Shown here one piece after another: positions 1 through 13,483 of a DNA stretch of 64,000 nucleotides. The stretch's first letter is position 1. The number at the start of each line of letters is the position of its first letter. Source of the DNA: Daphnia pulex. Lineage: Eukaryota > Arthropoda > Branchiopoda > Diplostraca > Daphniidae. Location of the stretch: the NCBI RefSeq assembly GCF_021134715.1, contig NC_060024.1:13938974-14002973 (forward strand). The letters are read 5' to 3'. A program made the translations under genes and the position numbers. Below the pieces are notes generated by a model. The model was not told the DNA's origin and made no database searches. It worked only from the letters and a program-made list of their open reading frames with translations.

Positions 1-539
1 AAGAGAAGAGAAGTGAAAGAATGCTGATGGGCTTCCGCCGCTACTGGACGACGTCTTTGCCAGAACAGGCGTCCACCACCACCACCGCCACCGCTACCAC
101 CACACCAGAAAACCAATCCGTGCCAGGATCCTGCTGTCTTTGCACTTTGAGCAGCAGGGAGAAACCGCCATAGAGAAGAAGAAGAAGAAAGAAAAAGAAA
201 CTTGCGACGGACGCTATCGATCCATCCGCAGATTCTTCCATCCTTTCGCTACCCGACAGCGTCTTTTATTATTTTGCTGCTACTACCCACCCCACCGGCC
301 TCATCTTCTATTCTGTTCGTCCCTCCTTTTTTTTCTTCCTTTGCACTTTTAACTTGAGCCAAACTTTTGGTTTTCTCCATTTTCTTTGATCAAGAAGAAG
401 AATCTGAATTCTGAAACCGTTTGCTGTGCTCTTCCGCCCGACGGACCGCCCCCCTTCATCTCTCGGCCACTGTCAGCGGGACAGACGTTGGTGGTCCGGC
501 CTCGTGCAAAAAAGTTCTAGTCATTTCAGCCAGGCCGTG
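1..539 (+). other. Upstream / 5' untranslated region of the TRPM gene
   Basis: There is no convincing coding exon here. The stretch is rich in purine and pyrimidine runs and short trinucleotide repeats (GAA, CCA). It probably holds the promoter and 5' UTR of the TRPM gene, whose first ATG is at 540. Open frames in this part are low-complexity and were not accepted. Confidence 0.4.
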
Positions 540-3500
540 ATGGCGTCATCCAGCCCTTCGGCCGCTCATACGCCAGGTTTGTTATTTATCACGTTCGCAC
601 TATCCCCCCATTATTATTATCTCACTTTAGAAAAGAAGATGAGAAAGAAAGCGCACACACGTGTTTCTGCATAAATGAGAGTGTGTCATGCTCACGGCAT
701 TTCTTCCTTGTTGTTGTTGGATTCAGATGTGAAAGGAGTGCAGCCGCTGGGCGTCGGTGGTGGCCCTGCCATGCCTCCACCTTTACTGCGGCCGGGTGAT
801 CCCCTCTGGGTGGAGCAGTCGTTTAGCAAACGGGATTGCTCCCGTTTCGTCACCAGCACCAAAGAAGTTTCCCTGTGCGCTTGCGGCCAAACGTGGGCCT
901 ACCACAAGACTCACGGCGTCGACAGCGTCGGAGAGCCGGGTGAAACCTGGGCACCGGCTTTTCACACGACCAGCAGCCCCACCGATGCCTACGGCACCAT
1001 CGACTTCCTGGGAGGCCCTCATCCCAACAAGGCCCAGTTCATCCGCCTGGGATTTGACTCGCGATCCGACCTCATTCTCCAGCTCCTGACTCGCGAGTGG
1101 GGACTGGAATTGCCCAAACTCATCATCTCGGTCCACGGAGGCAAAGCCAATTTCGAACTCAATCCGCGTCTCAAGCGCATCCTTCGCAAGGGACTTTTGA
1201 GGGCCGCCAAAACCACCGGTATGTCATATTTATTCCTAATTAGATTTGATGCGCAATTTAAAAGTTTATCTTTTCATATTTCCAATAGGTGCTTGGATCC
1301 TGACGGGTGGGACCAGTACGGGAGTGACTCGACATGTTGGCGACGCTTTGATATCGGAACGGTCGCCTCGACTGAGAGGGGGCCGCGTCGTCAGTATCGG
1401 CGTCGCTCCCTGGGGTGTGGTGGAAAATCGAGCGTCATTGATCGGCCGGAAGAAGGATGTTGCCTACCAATCCATCGATCATCCGCGTTCGAAATTCGCT
1501 GCTCTCAACAACCGACACGCCTATTTTCTGCTGGCCGATAACGGGACAGTCGGTCGGTTAAACACATTTACTCCCCGGGTTTTATTTGGATTTGAAAATT
1601 GTCTTTTTGAAAATATGACAGGTCGGTACGGAGCGGAGATTGCCCTGCGGAGGAAACTGGAGAAATACATATCCAGCCAACGGCTTCCGGCTCGAACTAA
1701 TTGTTCTATTCCCGTCGTCTGCTTGGTCGTCGAAGGAGGGATGCACACCATCAGGACGGTGCTGGAATACGTGACGGATTCGCCACCTGTTCCGGTTGTT
1801 GTGGTGGAAGGGTCAGGCCGGGCCGCCGATCTGATTGCCTTTGCGCACAAATACGCGACAGAGACGGGCGAATCGTCGACTGTGCTGGACGGGATGCGAG
1901 AACAACTCTTGGCCGCCATCCAGCGCACATTTCACGTCCATCAGTCTCAGGCCGACAAGTTGTTGGCCGAGCTCCTCCAATGCGTCAAGAAGAAAAACCT
2001 CATCACCATTTTCCGGCCGTCGGACAACACGGCCACTTCGGACGTCATCGGCGACGGCCACGAATTGGACCACTCGATCCTGAGTGCCCTTTTCCGCGCC
2101 CGTCACTTGTCGGCAGCCGAGCAACTTTGTTTGGCCTTGGCCTGGAATCGAGTCGACATTGCCCGTTCCGAGATCTTCGTCTACGGCCAAGAATGGGCCG
2201 ATGGAGCCCTGGAAGAAGCCATGATGGAAGCCTTGGTGAAGAATCGCGTTGACTTTGTCAAATTGCTGTTGGAGACGGGAGTGCAAATGGCCAGATTTCT
2301 AACCATCGCCCGACTGGAGGAACTCTACAACTCGAAACAAGGGCCGGCCAACACGCTGAGGTACATCGTTCGTGACGTCCGTCCGCACATGCCGCGCAAT
2401 TATTCCTTCACTCTGATCGATATCGGACTGGTCATCAACAAGTTGATGGGCGGTGCCTATCGATCTTCCTACACCCGGCGAAAGTTCCGCCACAACTACA
2501 CCGTCTTGATGAAGAAACCGACGCCCATCGTCCAGAGTGCCTTGGCCCGCGTCTACAGGTATTTCCGGTTTTTCCTGGGTTTCAAGTTTGTGAACGCCAT
2601 TTAACACGTTTTTTAATTGTCTGATGTAGCAATCACGTCCTGCGCAACGGAGGCAACAATCAGAGTCTAATGGACGAGAGCCAATGTCACGCCGAGGCTT
2701 CGTTCACTTTGTTTTCCCAGCAGCCGTTCAATGAACTTCTCATCTGGTCCGTGTTGACCAAACGCCAAGACATGGCCAAATTGATGTGGCACCATGGCGA
2801 GGAGGCACTGGCCAAAGCCTTGATTGCCAGCAAACTCTACCGGGCCATGGCCAGTGAAGCGGCCGACGACGATTTGGAGGTGGAAATCTACGACGAGTTG
2901 CGCAGTTATGCGGCCGAATTCGATCGCGAGGCTCTCGAGTTGCTCGACTATTGTTACCGTCAAGATGACGACCTCGCCATGCAATTGCTGACCTGTGAAT
3001 TGTCTAATTGGTCCAGGCAGACCTGCCTGAGGTTGGCCTTTGCCTGTCACCACCGGGAACTGCTGGCCCATCCATGTTCTCAGCTCATCCTGGGCGACTT
3101 GTGGCTGGGAGGATTGCGGACTCGTCGCTCGACCAACTTGAAAATTGTCCTGGCCATCCTGTGCCCGCCACTGATTCTTCGTTTGGAATTCAAATCGAAA
3201 GAAGAGCTCCAACTGATGCCCCAGACGGAAGAGGAGCACATGATCGACCTGAAAGACGAAGGGCGAGACAACAACACGAGCAGCGACCATTCGTCGTCCA
3301 ATTCTTCATCCGCTTCCTCCTCTCCGTCCAGTTCGCCGAGATCCGAGCGGAGTGCCAGCGCCAGGTCGAGGCGCAGCGTCAACGAAGGGGTCGAGATGAA
3401 CGCGGGCGGTGGCACCGGAAGCGGCGTCCGCCAACGGCTTCATTCCGGCTCGTCGACCCTGGCCCTGGCCGCCAGTACCCTGCCCATCATCGAGAAGGAC

Positions 3501-6500
3501 GAGCTAAACGGAGAGAACAACACGAGCAAAGAACAGATCGTCTACGAGGTGGTCGATCCGGGCGTCATTTACGAGCGTCGCCGGATGCGTCAGTTGCGGA
3601 TCAAGAGGAAATTCTACGAATTCTACGCGGCGCCCATCACGAAATTCTGGTCCTGGTCCATGGCCTATTTCTTCTTCCTGATTGTTTACACGTACACGAT
3701 GCTGATCCGGACGCCTGCGACGCCCGAGTGGAACGAGTACTACGTCATCCTGCATATGGCCAGTTTTGGCGGCGAGAAAGTGCGCGAGATCATGTCCAGC
3801 GAGCCGGTCAAACTCAGTCACAAGATATCCGTCTGGGCGTCGGGCGTGTGGAATTGCTGCGACGCCTTTTTCGTCATTGAATTCTTCATCGCCATGGTGT
3901 TTCGCTTGCAGGAAGACACGCTGGAAATTGGTCGTGTCCTCTACTGTCTCAACATTGTCTTTTGGTATGATGTCCGGCTTCATGTCAATTTTCCGGCTCA
4001 AAATAACATTTGCATCATTTATTCAGGTACATAAGAATTTTGCGGATTCTTCAAGTTTCAAAGTTCCTCGGCCCTTTCGTGACGATGATTGGTCGCATGT
4101 TGGAGAAGATGATTTATTACATCACGTTGATGTTGGTGGTGCTCATGTCGTACGGCGTCTTCCGTCAGTCGGTCCTGTTCCCGCACGAGGAATTTTCCTG
4201 GTTCTCGGTCCGCGACATCTTCTTCAAACCTTATTTCATGATCTACGGAGAATTGTTCGCCGGCGACATTGACCCGCCTTGCGGCAACGGAACCAAAGCG
4301 GACGGCTCCTACGATCCGGAAATGCCTCCTTGCGAGACGGGACGCTGGCTCAACCCGCTCCTGATGACGTGCTACTTGCTGGTGGCCAACATTTTGCTTC
4401 TCAATTTGCTCATCGCCGTTTTCAATTCCATTTTCCTGCGCACCAACGTCTTCTCCCACCAAATTTGGAAATTCAACCGATTCAACGTCGTCATGGAGTA
4501 CGAGCAGAAGCCGGCCCTCCCGCCGCCCCTCATCATCTTCTCCCATTTGTATCTACTCGTCAAGTGGTGCCGAAGATGTTCCAAAGGTAACAAAATCAAT
4601 TGACAATCTATTTAAGCGAAATTTTTCCAGTTGTAACTTGAAATTTTCTTTTTGTTTCATCTCTTTTCATTGAAACAGGAATGAAGGATTCCTACGACTA
4701 CGGATTGAAACTCTTTTTGGACAAGGACGACCTGGAAAGGTTGTACGATTTCGAAGAAGAGTCGATGGAAGGTTTGGTCCGTGAGAGAGAAGCCAAACAG
4801 CATCAAAGTACGGACGAAAGGGTCCGGCTGATTGGCGAACGATTGGACGCCATGGGATCCAAGATTGAAGACTCGTATCAGAAATCCGCCCAACACACTG
4901 ACGGCCTGCAATCGCTGGATTTCCGTCTGATGCGGCTGGAAGAAGTGGCGGAGCAAACGAATGCTTCCCTGGCCGTCATCCATCGGTTCATGTCTTTCCA
5001 ACGGAGCGTCCGATCGACCGACGGAGACAACCTGCAATTGTCCCCTACCAGAAACAGGCGCTCCTTCAAGTCGTCGCCCAACGTGGCCGTTCCTCCTCAG
5101 CCACTGACGGTCGAAGATTTTCGACGTCATTTGACGACTGTCGATCCATCAGTGGAGCGCAGCCATTTGGGTGGTAGGCGGTCCAGCTGTGCAGCTTTCG
5201 ACCCTGATGATGATTGCCCGTCTAATGTCATGATGCCGGTGCAGATCCATCAAGTAGTTGAGCCTCAAGATCTGGCCATGCTCCGATCGCTGGGCAGCGC
5301 TGTTGTAGGGGGCAGTATCAGCCATCTTCGACGTCGCTCTGTCAGTGAGACGTCCAAAGACGGCGTCAACATTCTCCAGTCGATGGAAACGGACGCCCCT
5401 GGCCGGGAAGGGCCCAGCATCTTTGAACCATCAGTTGGGCGACATGTAGCACTTGGTCGTGCATCTAGCTCACCTTGGCCAGAGGTCCCACCGTCCCCCA
5501 AGGTAGACACACATTCATCACTTTTTCATTAACGAAGACATGATTTAATTGTAATTTTTCCATTTCATTTCTACTTTAAGCGGGTCGGCCGGATCAAAGA
5601 GGAAGATGACGAGCTGGGCACCACCAGCCTGGCCATAGCGTCCTACAATTCCAGCGAGCGCTCCATCAGTCAGATGTTGAGTACGCCCATTGACGACGGA
5701 GATGAAGAGTTGACGGAAGTCTTTGAACAACATTCGAATGATTTGCTGGACGACACGATAGTCGATGCCAGCAGCAATGTTCTTTTACTAGGACCGGAAA
5801 CCAGCAGCTCACCTCCTCATTATCACCGATCGTACAGCGTCGGAGCGGGAGTCATCCCCCAGTCCGGTGCCGTTTCTGCCGGAGGAGAAGCCATTGGCAT
5901 CAAACGTTTCCGCAATTGGTCCGGTACAGACGTCGGTTTCAGTCCTCGCAGCAGTCGACGTCAAAGACATAAAAGTCCTCCGCCTTTTGAAGATGATAAA
6001 AAATTGGGTCCAGGTAATTTCAAATGACACGTGGCCGGAATTTCTTGGCTAACCATTTTCTTGGTTTATTGTCGACAGATCAATCGGACCAACCGGTACG
6101 CCGGACGCGTTTGCAGTCGATGCACTCGTATTCCCCTCCAGGCACGACCACGACGGCCGTTGTGGATCAGCAACAACCTCCGCCCAAGATCAACATTATT
6201 CCGGCTGGGCAAGGTCTTCCGCGTAGCAAGTCGGGTGGCGCTGCCCCTCGGCTATCCACCACCATACATCCGCCGGCCGCTGCCAAAGTGGAAGCCGAAG
6301 CCGAACATTTGCGGGAAATCGAAAGACAAGATTATCAAATGATGGAAGGAATTACCCGTCGTCGACTTCATCGTGACTCTGAAGACTTGGATAATTCTTT
6401 AGAGGTGAAATATTATGACATTGTATTGTGTTTCGGCCTTAAATAATTTAAAATTGATTGGCTTTTCCCTTCAGGACTTGTGTAACGTGCCGATTCCGCT

Positions 6501-6873
6501 AGAAGAGGCCCTGGACAGTTTCGACGAGTCTCCAGAAATCGAACAAGATGCCGTCAATTTCCTGGTTGGAGAAAAGCTGCTGGAACGCAAAGAAGAAGAC
6601 GAAGGGATACGAGATCAGTCACCCAAAAAACTATTGACTTCAAAGGTGTTGGCGAAAGCGAGCAGCGAACCACCGCCCGATGGTCACGCCAAACTAAGGA
6701 TCCTGACGCCTTCACGGCCCCTTTTAAAGATGACCGTCAGCAATCCATTGACAGACGAACACGAAACAGCCCAGTCTAACCTCACCCGATCTGTCGGTAA
6801 CATTCGCGCTTTGTCGCATGGTCATTTGAGGCCGGAGGAAGACGTCACAATCATCGTCGAAGACGAGTGTTGA
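540..6873 (+). CDS. Trpm: TRPM-family cation channel (kinase-less), complete
   Basis: A ten-exon gene coding about 1868 residues: 540-576, 727-1218, 1289-1552, 1622-2558, 2630-3964, 4027-4586, 4679-5502, 5581-6013, 6079-6404, 6475-6873. The start is the ATG at 540 because its short exon joins exon 2 in phase. What is seen: an N-terminal TRPM homology region with the SLOG-type stretch ILTGGTSTGV and the HPNKAQFIRL box; a Ser-rich linker (about residues 787-850); a membrane channel domain from about residue 915 (S1 MAYFFFLIVYTYTML); a pore region with MIYGELFAGDID near residue 1090; a TRP helix (IWKFNRFNVVMEYEQKP followed by LPPPLIIFSHL); and a coiled-coil-like stretch near 1262-1312. Known of the family: tetrameric plasma-membrane channels for divalent and monovalent cations; the fly Trpm takes part in Mg and Zn balance. 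The last about 550 residues are Ser/Pro-rich and carry no alpha-kinase domain, as in the TRPM1/TRPM3 class. The 69-base intron 1553-1621 has no in-frame stop, so retention is possible. Confidence 0.95.
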
Positions 6874-8030
6874 AGGAAAGGTTTGATTCAAATTATTTTT
6901 AAATTGACTATAAATGGGGGGCGCGTGCGTGTGTGTTGCTTCGAGAAAAAGTTGTTTTCCCACCTAACCAGAGTTCGCCAAGTTCTTTTTAGCTTCAATT
7001 GTTTCCCCTGCGTGCCAATTCCCAATTATTTGTGTGGACAATCCCTCCCGCCCCTTTTTGCTTATTAATGAATTAGTGAAATTGTTGTGTCGCCGTTGTG
7101 TTACTATATGTACGGGCGTTTTTATTTTGTCACCGTACGGGCAGTGTTATATTTTCATTTATTAGGATAATCAATGTTAGAGAGCGTGATGAACCAATCA
7201 AAAAAAGACAAAAAAAAAAATATTAATTAACAAATGGTGTTTAGGTCAATTTTTAGATTCCTCTAGGTGTATTTTCCATTGGAACGATTTTGTTAGAAAA
7301 AGAAACGGAAAAAAAAGAAGCAGTATTTTATTGACTGTAGGTTCCCGGTGCGCGCGCAAATAAACTTATCTTGCTGGTTTCATATACATTTCTTCGTGTT
7401 TTCTCTAGTGCTCCTGTTTGCAAATAATTATTCAATTAAAAAAAAAGACACACAAAAAGACGCGCTCCAAATCAGCCAAGGTAGTTCTCCGGACAAGTTT
7501 CTTGAAGAGTCCAAAAACAACTGACTGAAAATGGGCTCTCTCTTTTTTCCTTTTGAAAGCAACATCATACCAACGTTTGAATTACAGGAAAAGGTTGAGG
7601 TCGGCTCGACCTTTTTTTTTAATTCTTCTTAAACTAGACGTAAGATTGGCGTTCAGTTTAAGCTGGGACCTTCCTTTACCCTTGGACTGAATTGTTTTTA
7701 CACACTTTGTTTTCTCAAAGTTGTTAAACCTCCGAATCATCGAAAATCTTCTCTGAAGCGAAGAAGGAAAATCACAAATATACGACAGACGACGCAGACG
7801 ACGGATCAAAAGTTAGACGTAATCGTTCGCATCACGTGACGTCAACAGTCATCACGAATCACTAGCGCCACCTGCGATTGTTTTGGAAACTTCCAGCATT
7901 AGATTTTTATTGTCAACGAGTAAACACGTCTTTTTTTCTCTTCTCTCTTAAATTTTCGATGAACTATTCTCTATTCTGTGGTTATTGAACAAAAGCTTTG
8001 GCTTACTACAAGTCTTTTTTAGACAAAGAA
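6874..8030. other. TRPM 3' UTR and intergenic region
   Basis: Directly after the TRPM stop lies an A/T-rich 3' UTR with a canonical AATAAA at 7359-7364, a likely polyadenylation signal. The rest to 8030 is intergenic and probably carries the promoter and 5' UTR of the next gene. A pyrimidine-rich acceptor-like site stands just before its ATG (AG at 8021-8022), so a 5' UTR intron is possible. No gene was seen here on either strand. Confidence 0.5.
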
Positions 8031-10550
8031 ATGTCCAACCAATTACACCCGATTCACAGTCTTTTCAAGTTCAATGCTGAAAGTAGAGAAAGCAAATGTA
8101 TGGTCAGCGGCTGCCGAGATTCATTCAAAGGCAAAAAGACGACCAATCTAATACGACATGCAGAAAATAAACACTTGGAGGAATATGTTCATTTGATGGC
8201 AGCGCATAATAAAAACAAGGCTCAACCAAACACTAAAAAGACTGTGAGAAGTGTGAGTACAGAACTTCCGATTAGTTAAAACTAATGCATTCTTTTAAAA
8301 CATGTCCTTTTAACAGTGGAGAAAAGCAGGATACATGAAATTATTGTAATGTTTCTTGTATTGATTTATATGTAAGCCGGTTTATCTTTTTTTTAGGAAG
8401 GAATGCAACTGAGGTCTTATTGCAAAAAGGTTGTTAAAGAAAAACCAGCAACAAAACATGAACAAAATAAGGAAAGGTCAAGATTATATTCCAAAGCATA
8501 CAGAGAAAGAATAAAGTTAATGAAGAAACAAACAGAAGACAAACTTAAGAATTCATCTGATGGTGATCCGACGTCGTTAATCGAGGGACTTTCAATGCAA
8601 CAGTTACATGCTACCAATCTGGATCCTGTTTGTCCGATTCCAATGACTTTAGAGAAAAATTCTCAAATGCAACTACAACCTGCTGCTCTGGATTCCCAAC
8701 AAAATCAATTAACTGTTTACCCAAACTGGCAGGTAAAGATTAATTCATTCGTAGTTCATTTATCTGTTGCCACTAATATCCTTGCTTGTGATTTGGGGGA
8801 GCCAGGAAACCAACAGAATCTCAGATTTGAATGATAACTTATTCAGTGAAACAAACAATAATTCAATCAGTTCTGCTACAATTCCACAACCCAGTCCATG
8901 CAGCTTTTCCAAAGCCATGTCAGATACAACAGTCCTACTGGAACCGAATCATTCTGAAGCCAACGAAATTCCCAATGGAGTAAGAATTCAAGATGTTCCA
9001 CCCCTCGTACCAATATATGAATCATTCCAAGAAGCGTCCTTCCCCACGGATTATGCCCCAGTTGAAATATTTTACCAGCCCTACCCCGCAAACATCCCAA
9101 TTGAGGATAACTCGTTGGAATCATCTATTACTCAAGTAGTTCTTTCTCCAGAAGCCCAGATAATGCTCAGCGAGCAGATGCGGAAACATGTTCAACTTCT
9201 TACTCAAATGCATTTGATCACTGCTCAACAGTCAGATTTGAAACCTGTAACGGAAGGTTGCCATTCTATGCTTCAAGAACTAGTTCCCCTAAAGGAACGA
9301 ATGGAAATCGCCAATCTAGATGAAGCTCTTGATTTAGTCAAACGTTGGGAGACTGTCGTGACAAAAGCCTCGTCTGAAGAACTCCGTAAATATCAGAGAC
9401 AAGTCGTCAACTACGGGTACGATTTGCATACAAAAAAGTTTGCTTTTAAATGTATTAATTTTTCACCCTTTTACCACAGAAAAAAGAAGAAATTTTTGAA
9501 GTGTTCAGGAAAAAATCTGGAACGTTTCCCATTCAACCCGAAAATGGTAGAAATGATGGCTGAAAGTCGAATCTTCATTTACCCTGAACTCCTTCCTACA
9601 CTTGCCATCTTTCAAGCAGAACGAGGTTGGTAATTTAAGTGGTTCTTTATTACACATGAATTTTATTTTGATATTCGAACAGGTCCATCATGCAGGATGT
9701 CACCGCACGAAGATCAGCTCATTGCAATGGGGATCGAACGATTTACTCCTTTTAATGAAGATTATTTTTCAGGTTCTCAGAAGTCGATGAGCCTTTTAAT
9801 ATGCTCCATGATTTCTCAATACATTCTTCCCCACCGGACGGCTAAAGAGATTAAAGCTCGTATTAAATCCAAGTGCCTTCCCACATCACCTGATAACCCC
9901 ATCAAAGTAGGAATAGTTTTATTTATTTATTTTTTATTTAAACAAAAATTTAAGGCTTTTGAAATATCTGAAGATGGATGTATTTTTATTTCTGTTTTGT
10001 TTCTGTTCTGGGTTTTAGTTTTACCTGGAAAACCAAGAGGCCCCATCTGTACACCACGTTATCCAGCCGTTTGATCGCTACTCAACAAGAAAACTGAGTG
10101 AAATCCCGTCGTTTTTATTGCCGAGCCGTTGGCGAGAATTTTTTAGCTTCAGCAACGCGGTTGATAGTTTACAAAATCAGCCAGAACAAAATATCGGTCG
10201 CATCCCTCCAAGTCCAAATACATCCTCTGAGACACACATTGCGAGAATCCCCCTTAACGGTCCCGAGGTTCGTCAGAAAAGATTTGTTCCTGCGTCTACT
10301 TCAAGAAAACTTAAATCGCCCAGCAAATATGAGAAAAAAACTCGTGACCAGCGCCGCCACAAAACTATTTCTGTAAGTCAAATCAAAATATTACAAATTT
10401 AACTGTTGTGAACAATCCGAAATTGTATTTTGTTAAATTGTTATGCAGAAAAAGCGACGATTCGTACAGCCGCACGAAATAGAAATTGAACTTGAAGAGA
10501 TATTTATTGAAAACATCAAAACCGAATTCGACAAAGGAGAGAATTTTTAA
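8031..10550 (+). CDS. GON4L/YY1AP1-like nuclear protein with N-terminal BED-type zinc finger
   Basis: Seven exons coding 664 residues: 8031-8252, 8397-8732, 8806-9416, 9480-9625, 9683-9906, 10019-10372, 10449-10550. Residues 23-48 show C-x4-C-x14-H-x4-H, a BED-like DNA-binding zinc finger. A basic region and a low-complexity acidic/polar region follow. The middle part has KHVQLLTQMHLITAQQ, a motif typical of GON4L and YY1AP1, then MYPELLP-like IFIYPELLPTLAIF, then SPHEDQLIAMGIERF and AKEIKARIKSKC with SPDNPIKFYLENQEAP. These fit the conserved GON4L segment that contains a SANT-like fold. Known: GON4L proteins are chromatin-associated transcriptional co-regulators (YY1 and histone deacetylase context). 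The C-terminus is Lys/Arg-rich, suggesting nuclear location. The intron 9417-9479 (63 bases) is open in frame and could be retained. Family assignment rests on recalled motifs and needs a profile search. AATAAA at 10823-10828 is the likely poly(A) signal. Confidence 0.72.
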
Positions 10551-10989
10551 AAATAATTCTCTCCCCAAACTCCCCAGTACTGACGTACTGGCCAGTTCTA
10601 ACTAATCAAACCTGTGTCTTTTACATTACCTTTCGAATTTTGCTCACGTATTGCCTAAGTCAGTTTTGAGTCGTTGTTTTACATGGTTAAAGTTAACCCT
10701 CATAGAGAAATTATTCCTTCTTAATTTCATATATTCTGTTACATAATACTTTTATGTGTGCAGTGTAAACTATGGGAAGTAACCACAAAGGAAATGTGTA
10801 CATTTTCTAAATAAGTTCACTGAATAAAGGTTAAATAAGTGAAAATGTAAAAACGTGCAGGAAGGAACGCGAAAGGCAACTAGCCTACAAGTAGCCTATC
10901 ATCAATTCTTTCATTAAACATCGTCGTTCTGCTGAATGCTTCATCCTGTCAATACAGGTAAAACCCATAATAGCTTAGTCACAATTTGA
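10551..10989. other. 3' UTR and intergenic spacer
   Basis: A/T-rich sequence after the GON4L-like stop, with the AATAAA at 10823-10828 as the only recognisable signal. No gene seen. Confidence 0.4.
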
Positions 10990-12060
10990 TTGCATATTTA
11001 TGTTAAATACTTATTGGAATATTTCCTTTAGATTCAACATGACTGTTTCAAACACAGAAAACCGTTGCTGCTGCTGCCTTACAGCCACAGGCAGGAAAAT
11101 TATTCTTTTCTTCCGAAAATTGCAAGTTTTATTTTATGTCTGGACCCCCCTTAGATAGGGGGTATCTCATCAGATTTATTTGTACGTGATGTGTATCTAA
11201 TTATTCATTTATCTATCTCGTGAGTCGTGATGTTAAGCTTCGGAAAAAGAGTCCAAAATACATCTTTTCTTCCATGTTCCATCCGTTCCGTACAGTCAAA
11301 CGTGGTAATCGTGAGGGAATCTTTTGGCTGTCGGTAGGTGGCTAAAATGGTGGTTTGTCCCCCAGCCACCAGGTGACGCGAGTCTCTTCGTGAGGACGAA
11401 ATATTTGCCATTTGTTTCCGAGACGCTGACTGAAAGTGTATTCCAAATTCATTACGGAATTGCGGTGTCGATCTACATTTTCAGCCATGAAATGGTAATA
11501 ATAGTTTGGACTTTGGATTTCTTAAATTTAATTAATCTTTGACGTCTCTGTCTGAATTTACAGGCAATCTGGCATAGAATTTCACTTGGCCAAATGTGAT
11601 GACGTGGGTCGAAACTGCTGTCCATTTTGTCGAAATGTCGGACATTGTTAGCTGTACGTCTCATCTCGTGCAGAAACACTTCAGACCTAGTAAAGTAATT
11701 TTGTTGGATCAATTTCCCTGCAATAATGTAGTAGGTTTTATTAGTTGATTTTCAGGTCGGAAATGGAGATCCCTTTGCTCAACTGTTGCAGAAATTTAGA
11801 AAACGACAAAGTCTGAGCTTCATGGCTGTAGTATCATTAATGTGGTTTTGTTGCAGCCAGCTGGTGAAAGGTGTGATCGAGTCATGGTTGAGTTGCAGCT
11901 TCTTCATGCAGTTTATCGAGCTGGTGCTATCCCAAGTGTAACTGCAGGAAAACTTCTTGAATTGGTAATTTAATTTGATTGATATTATTGGTTGTAACTT
12001 GGGAAATCTTGTGTTTTTTTTTTTTTGTTTTTTTTTTAAATTTTGCATTCAACTGATAGT
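10990..12060 (+). repeat. Left arm of a large diverged inverted repeat
   Basis: This stretch matches, in reverse complement, 15240-16450. The match is patchy over the outer 400 bases and very close (few differences by eye) from about 11400 to 11600. Conserved inside both arms is an open frame ending in VSIYIFSHEM and a splice-like donor (GT at 11495) and acceptor (AG at 11562-11563). No known protein family was recognised. It may be an old duplicated noncoding or mobile element. Confidence 0.7.
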
Positions 12061-13483
12061 TAATCGCTACAGATTTAGTTAATGACTAGAGAGTAGACCC
12101 CTTTGCTTCTCTGTTGCAATTATGAGTTAAGACCATTATGGAAATGTGGATTACATTTGTTTTTTTCAAGTTGGAAAACTTGACAACTACAAATTCCTTT
12201 GTAAGATTTATCAAGGTTATTCTGAGAGATTGTATAGTTTAACTTCATACTTCTGTTGATTTTTTATGTCACATGAGATTCTGTTCCTTGTTAGTAACTT
12301 GTTTTTGTTTTTCAATAGCCAGGTGAAGTCTGCGCTTCTTTGTTGCAGTCTAATGTGCATGGATTCGCTGCAGTCATCCAGTGAAAGGTGTGATTAAATT
12401 GAGCTGTTGCATGCAGTCTTTGGTGCTGATGTAGTCCTGGAGTGTGGGAGAGTCCCATGCTTCAAGTCTTCTGGGATCAGCTATATCTAAGTTGACGCTG
12501 GATCATGCTGCATTGTGGTTGCCGAAATGTTGGACATCGAGTAGAACTGCAAGAAGACTCCTTGAAATGGTAATTTGATAAAACTTATAAGTTCTAACTT
12601 GGGAAGTATCATGCTTGGACTACTATAATTGCTTACATTGTTTAATTTTAACATTTGGGGATTTCATCATGTCAACAGCTCTTTCCTTTGATCATATGTA
12701 AATTGAGTTATGGATTGTTTAAGGGGAATTGGTTAACAAGATAGGCAGATACTGTAGAAGAATGTTTTTGTTTCGCTGCAGAGCACTACAAATTTCAAAT
12801 GAATTTGTATTGAAATCTTAAATGAGTATTCTAGTTTAATGTAAATTTTTGTTTAAACTATAGTTATCAGATAGTGTTGCCATAGAATATTTGGGTGAAC
12901 TCCATTTGAAGTGATTTTTTTATTTTATACAAAATTTCCATTGATCAAACATTATAATTTCTTTTTGGTCATAGGTTTATGTTTTAGCAGTGATGTTGCT
13001 GTCCAATATGGCATATGTTGTTGCAGCCTATACTGGTGAAAGATTTTTTGCATCGAGTTATGCTGTTGCTGTTCCTTGGTGCCGGACTGCTGGTGTTGTC
13101 CACAAAAGTTACATCCATTTTTAATTGTTATTTGTGTCTATGCAGTTAACCGTTTATATGTTGAAAAAGGAACAGAAAAGTTCCTTGGTGTTGTGCTACA
13201 TAAGTTACATCCAGTATTTTGTTTAATTGCTATTTGCGCTATGAAGTTAACCGTTTATATGTTTAGAATGAAAAAAAAATAGTAATACGGGGAATTTTTA
13301 CGTTGAACAAATAATAAACATGCCTTCGCGATTGGGAAACCAGCGAGGAGGAGATTGTTGGGGGGTGGGGGTCAATTGATTTTCGTTAACTAGAAGAAGT
13401 CATGGTTTGTTTTAATAAGGTAGAAATGAAATCCTTTGTCTATCACATCCATATACCTACCTATATAACCACATCTATTCCTC
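12061..13483. other. Spacer between inverted arms, no gene recognised
   Basis: A/T-rich sequence holding several loose copies of a GCAG...CTGGTGAAAG-like module (near 11850, 12320-12390 and 13020) that also occurs inside the inverted arm. This looks like internally repeated noncoding DNA. The open frame at 13076-13282 has low coding character and was not called. Confidence 0.35.

Noticed and set aside
783-5733. Many long open frames opposite or out of frame with the TRPM exons
   Set aside because: They overlap exons whose translation clearly gives TRPM motifs; they are shadows caused by GC-rich coding sequence.
7582-7809. Minus-strand frame rich in Arg/Ser
   Set aside because: A/T-rich intergenic sequence, no motif, no splice partners.
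11324-11542. Frame in the left inverted arm as a protein-coding gene
   Set aside because: Conserved with the right arm, but so is the DNA, noncoding flanks included; start region differs and no family is recognised. Kept as a finding, not as a CDS.
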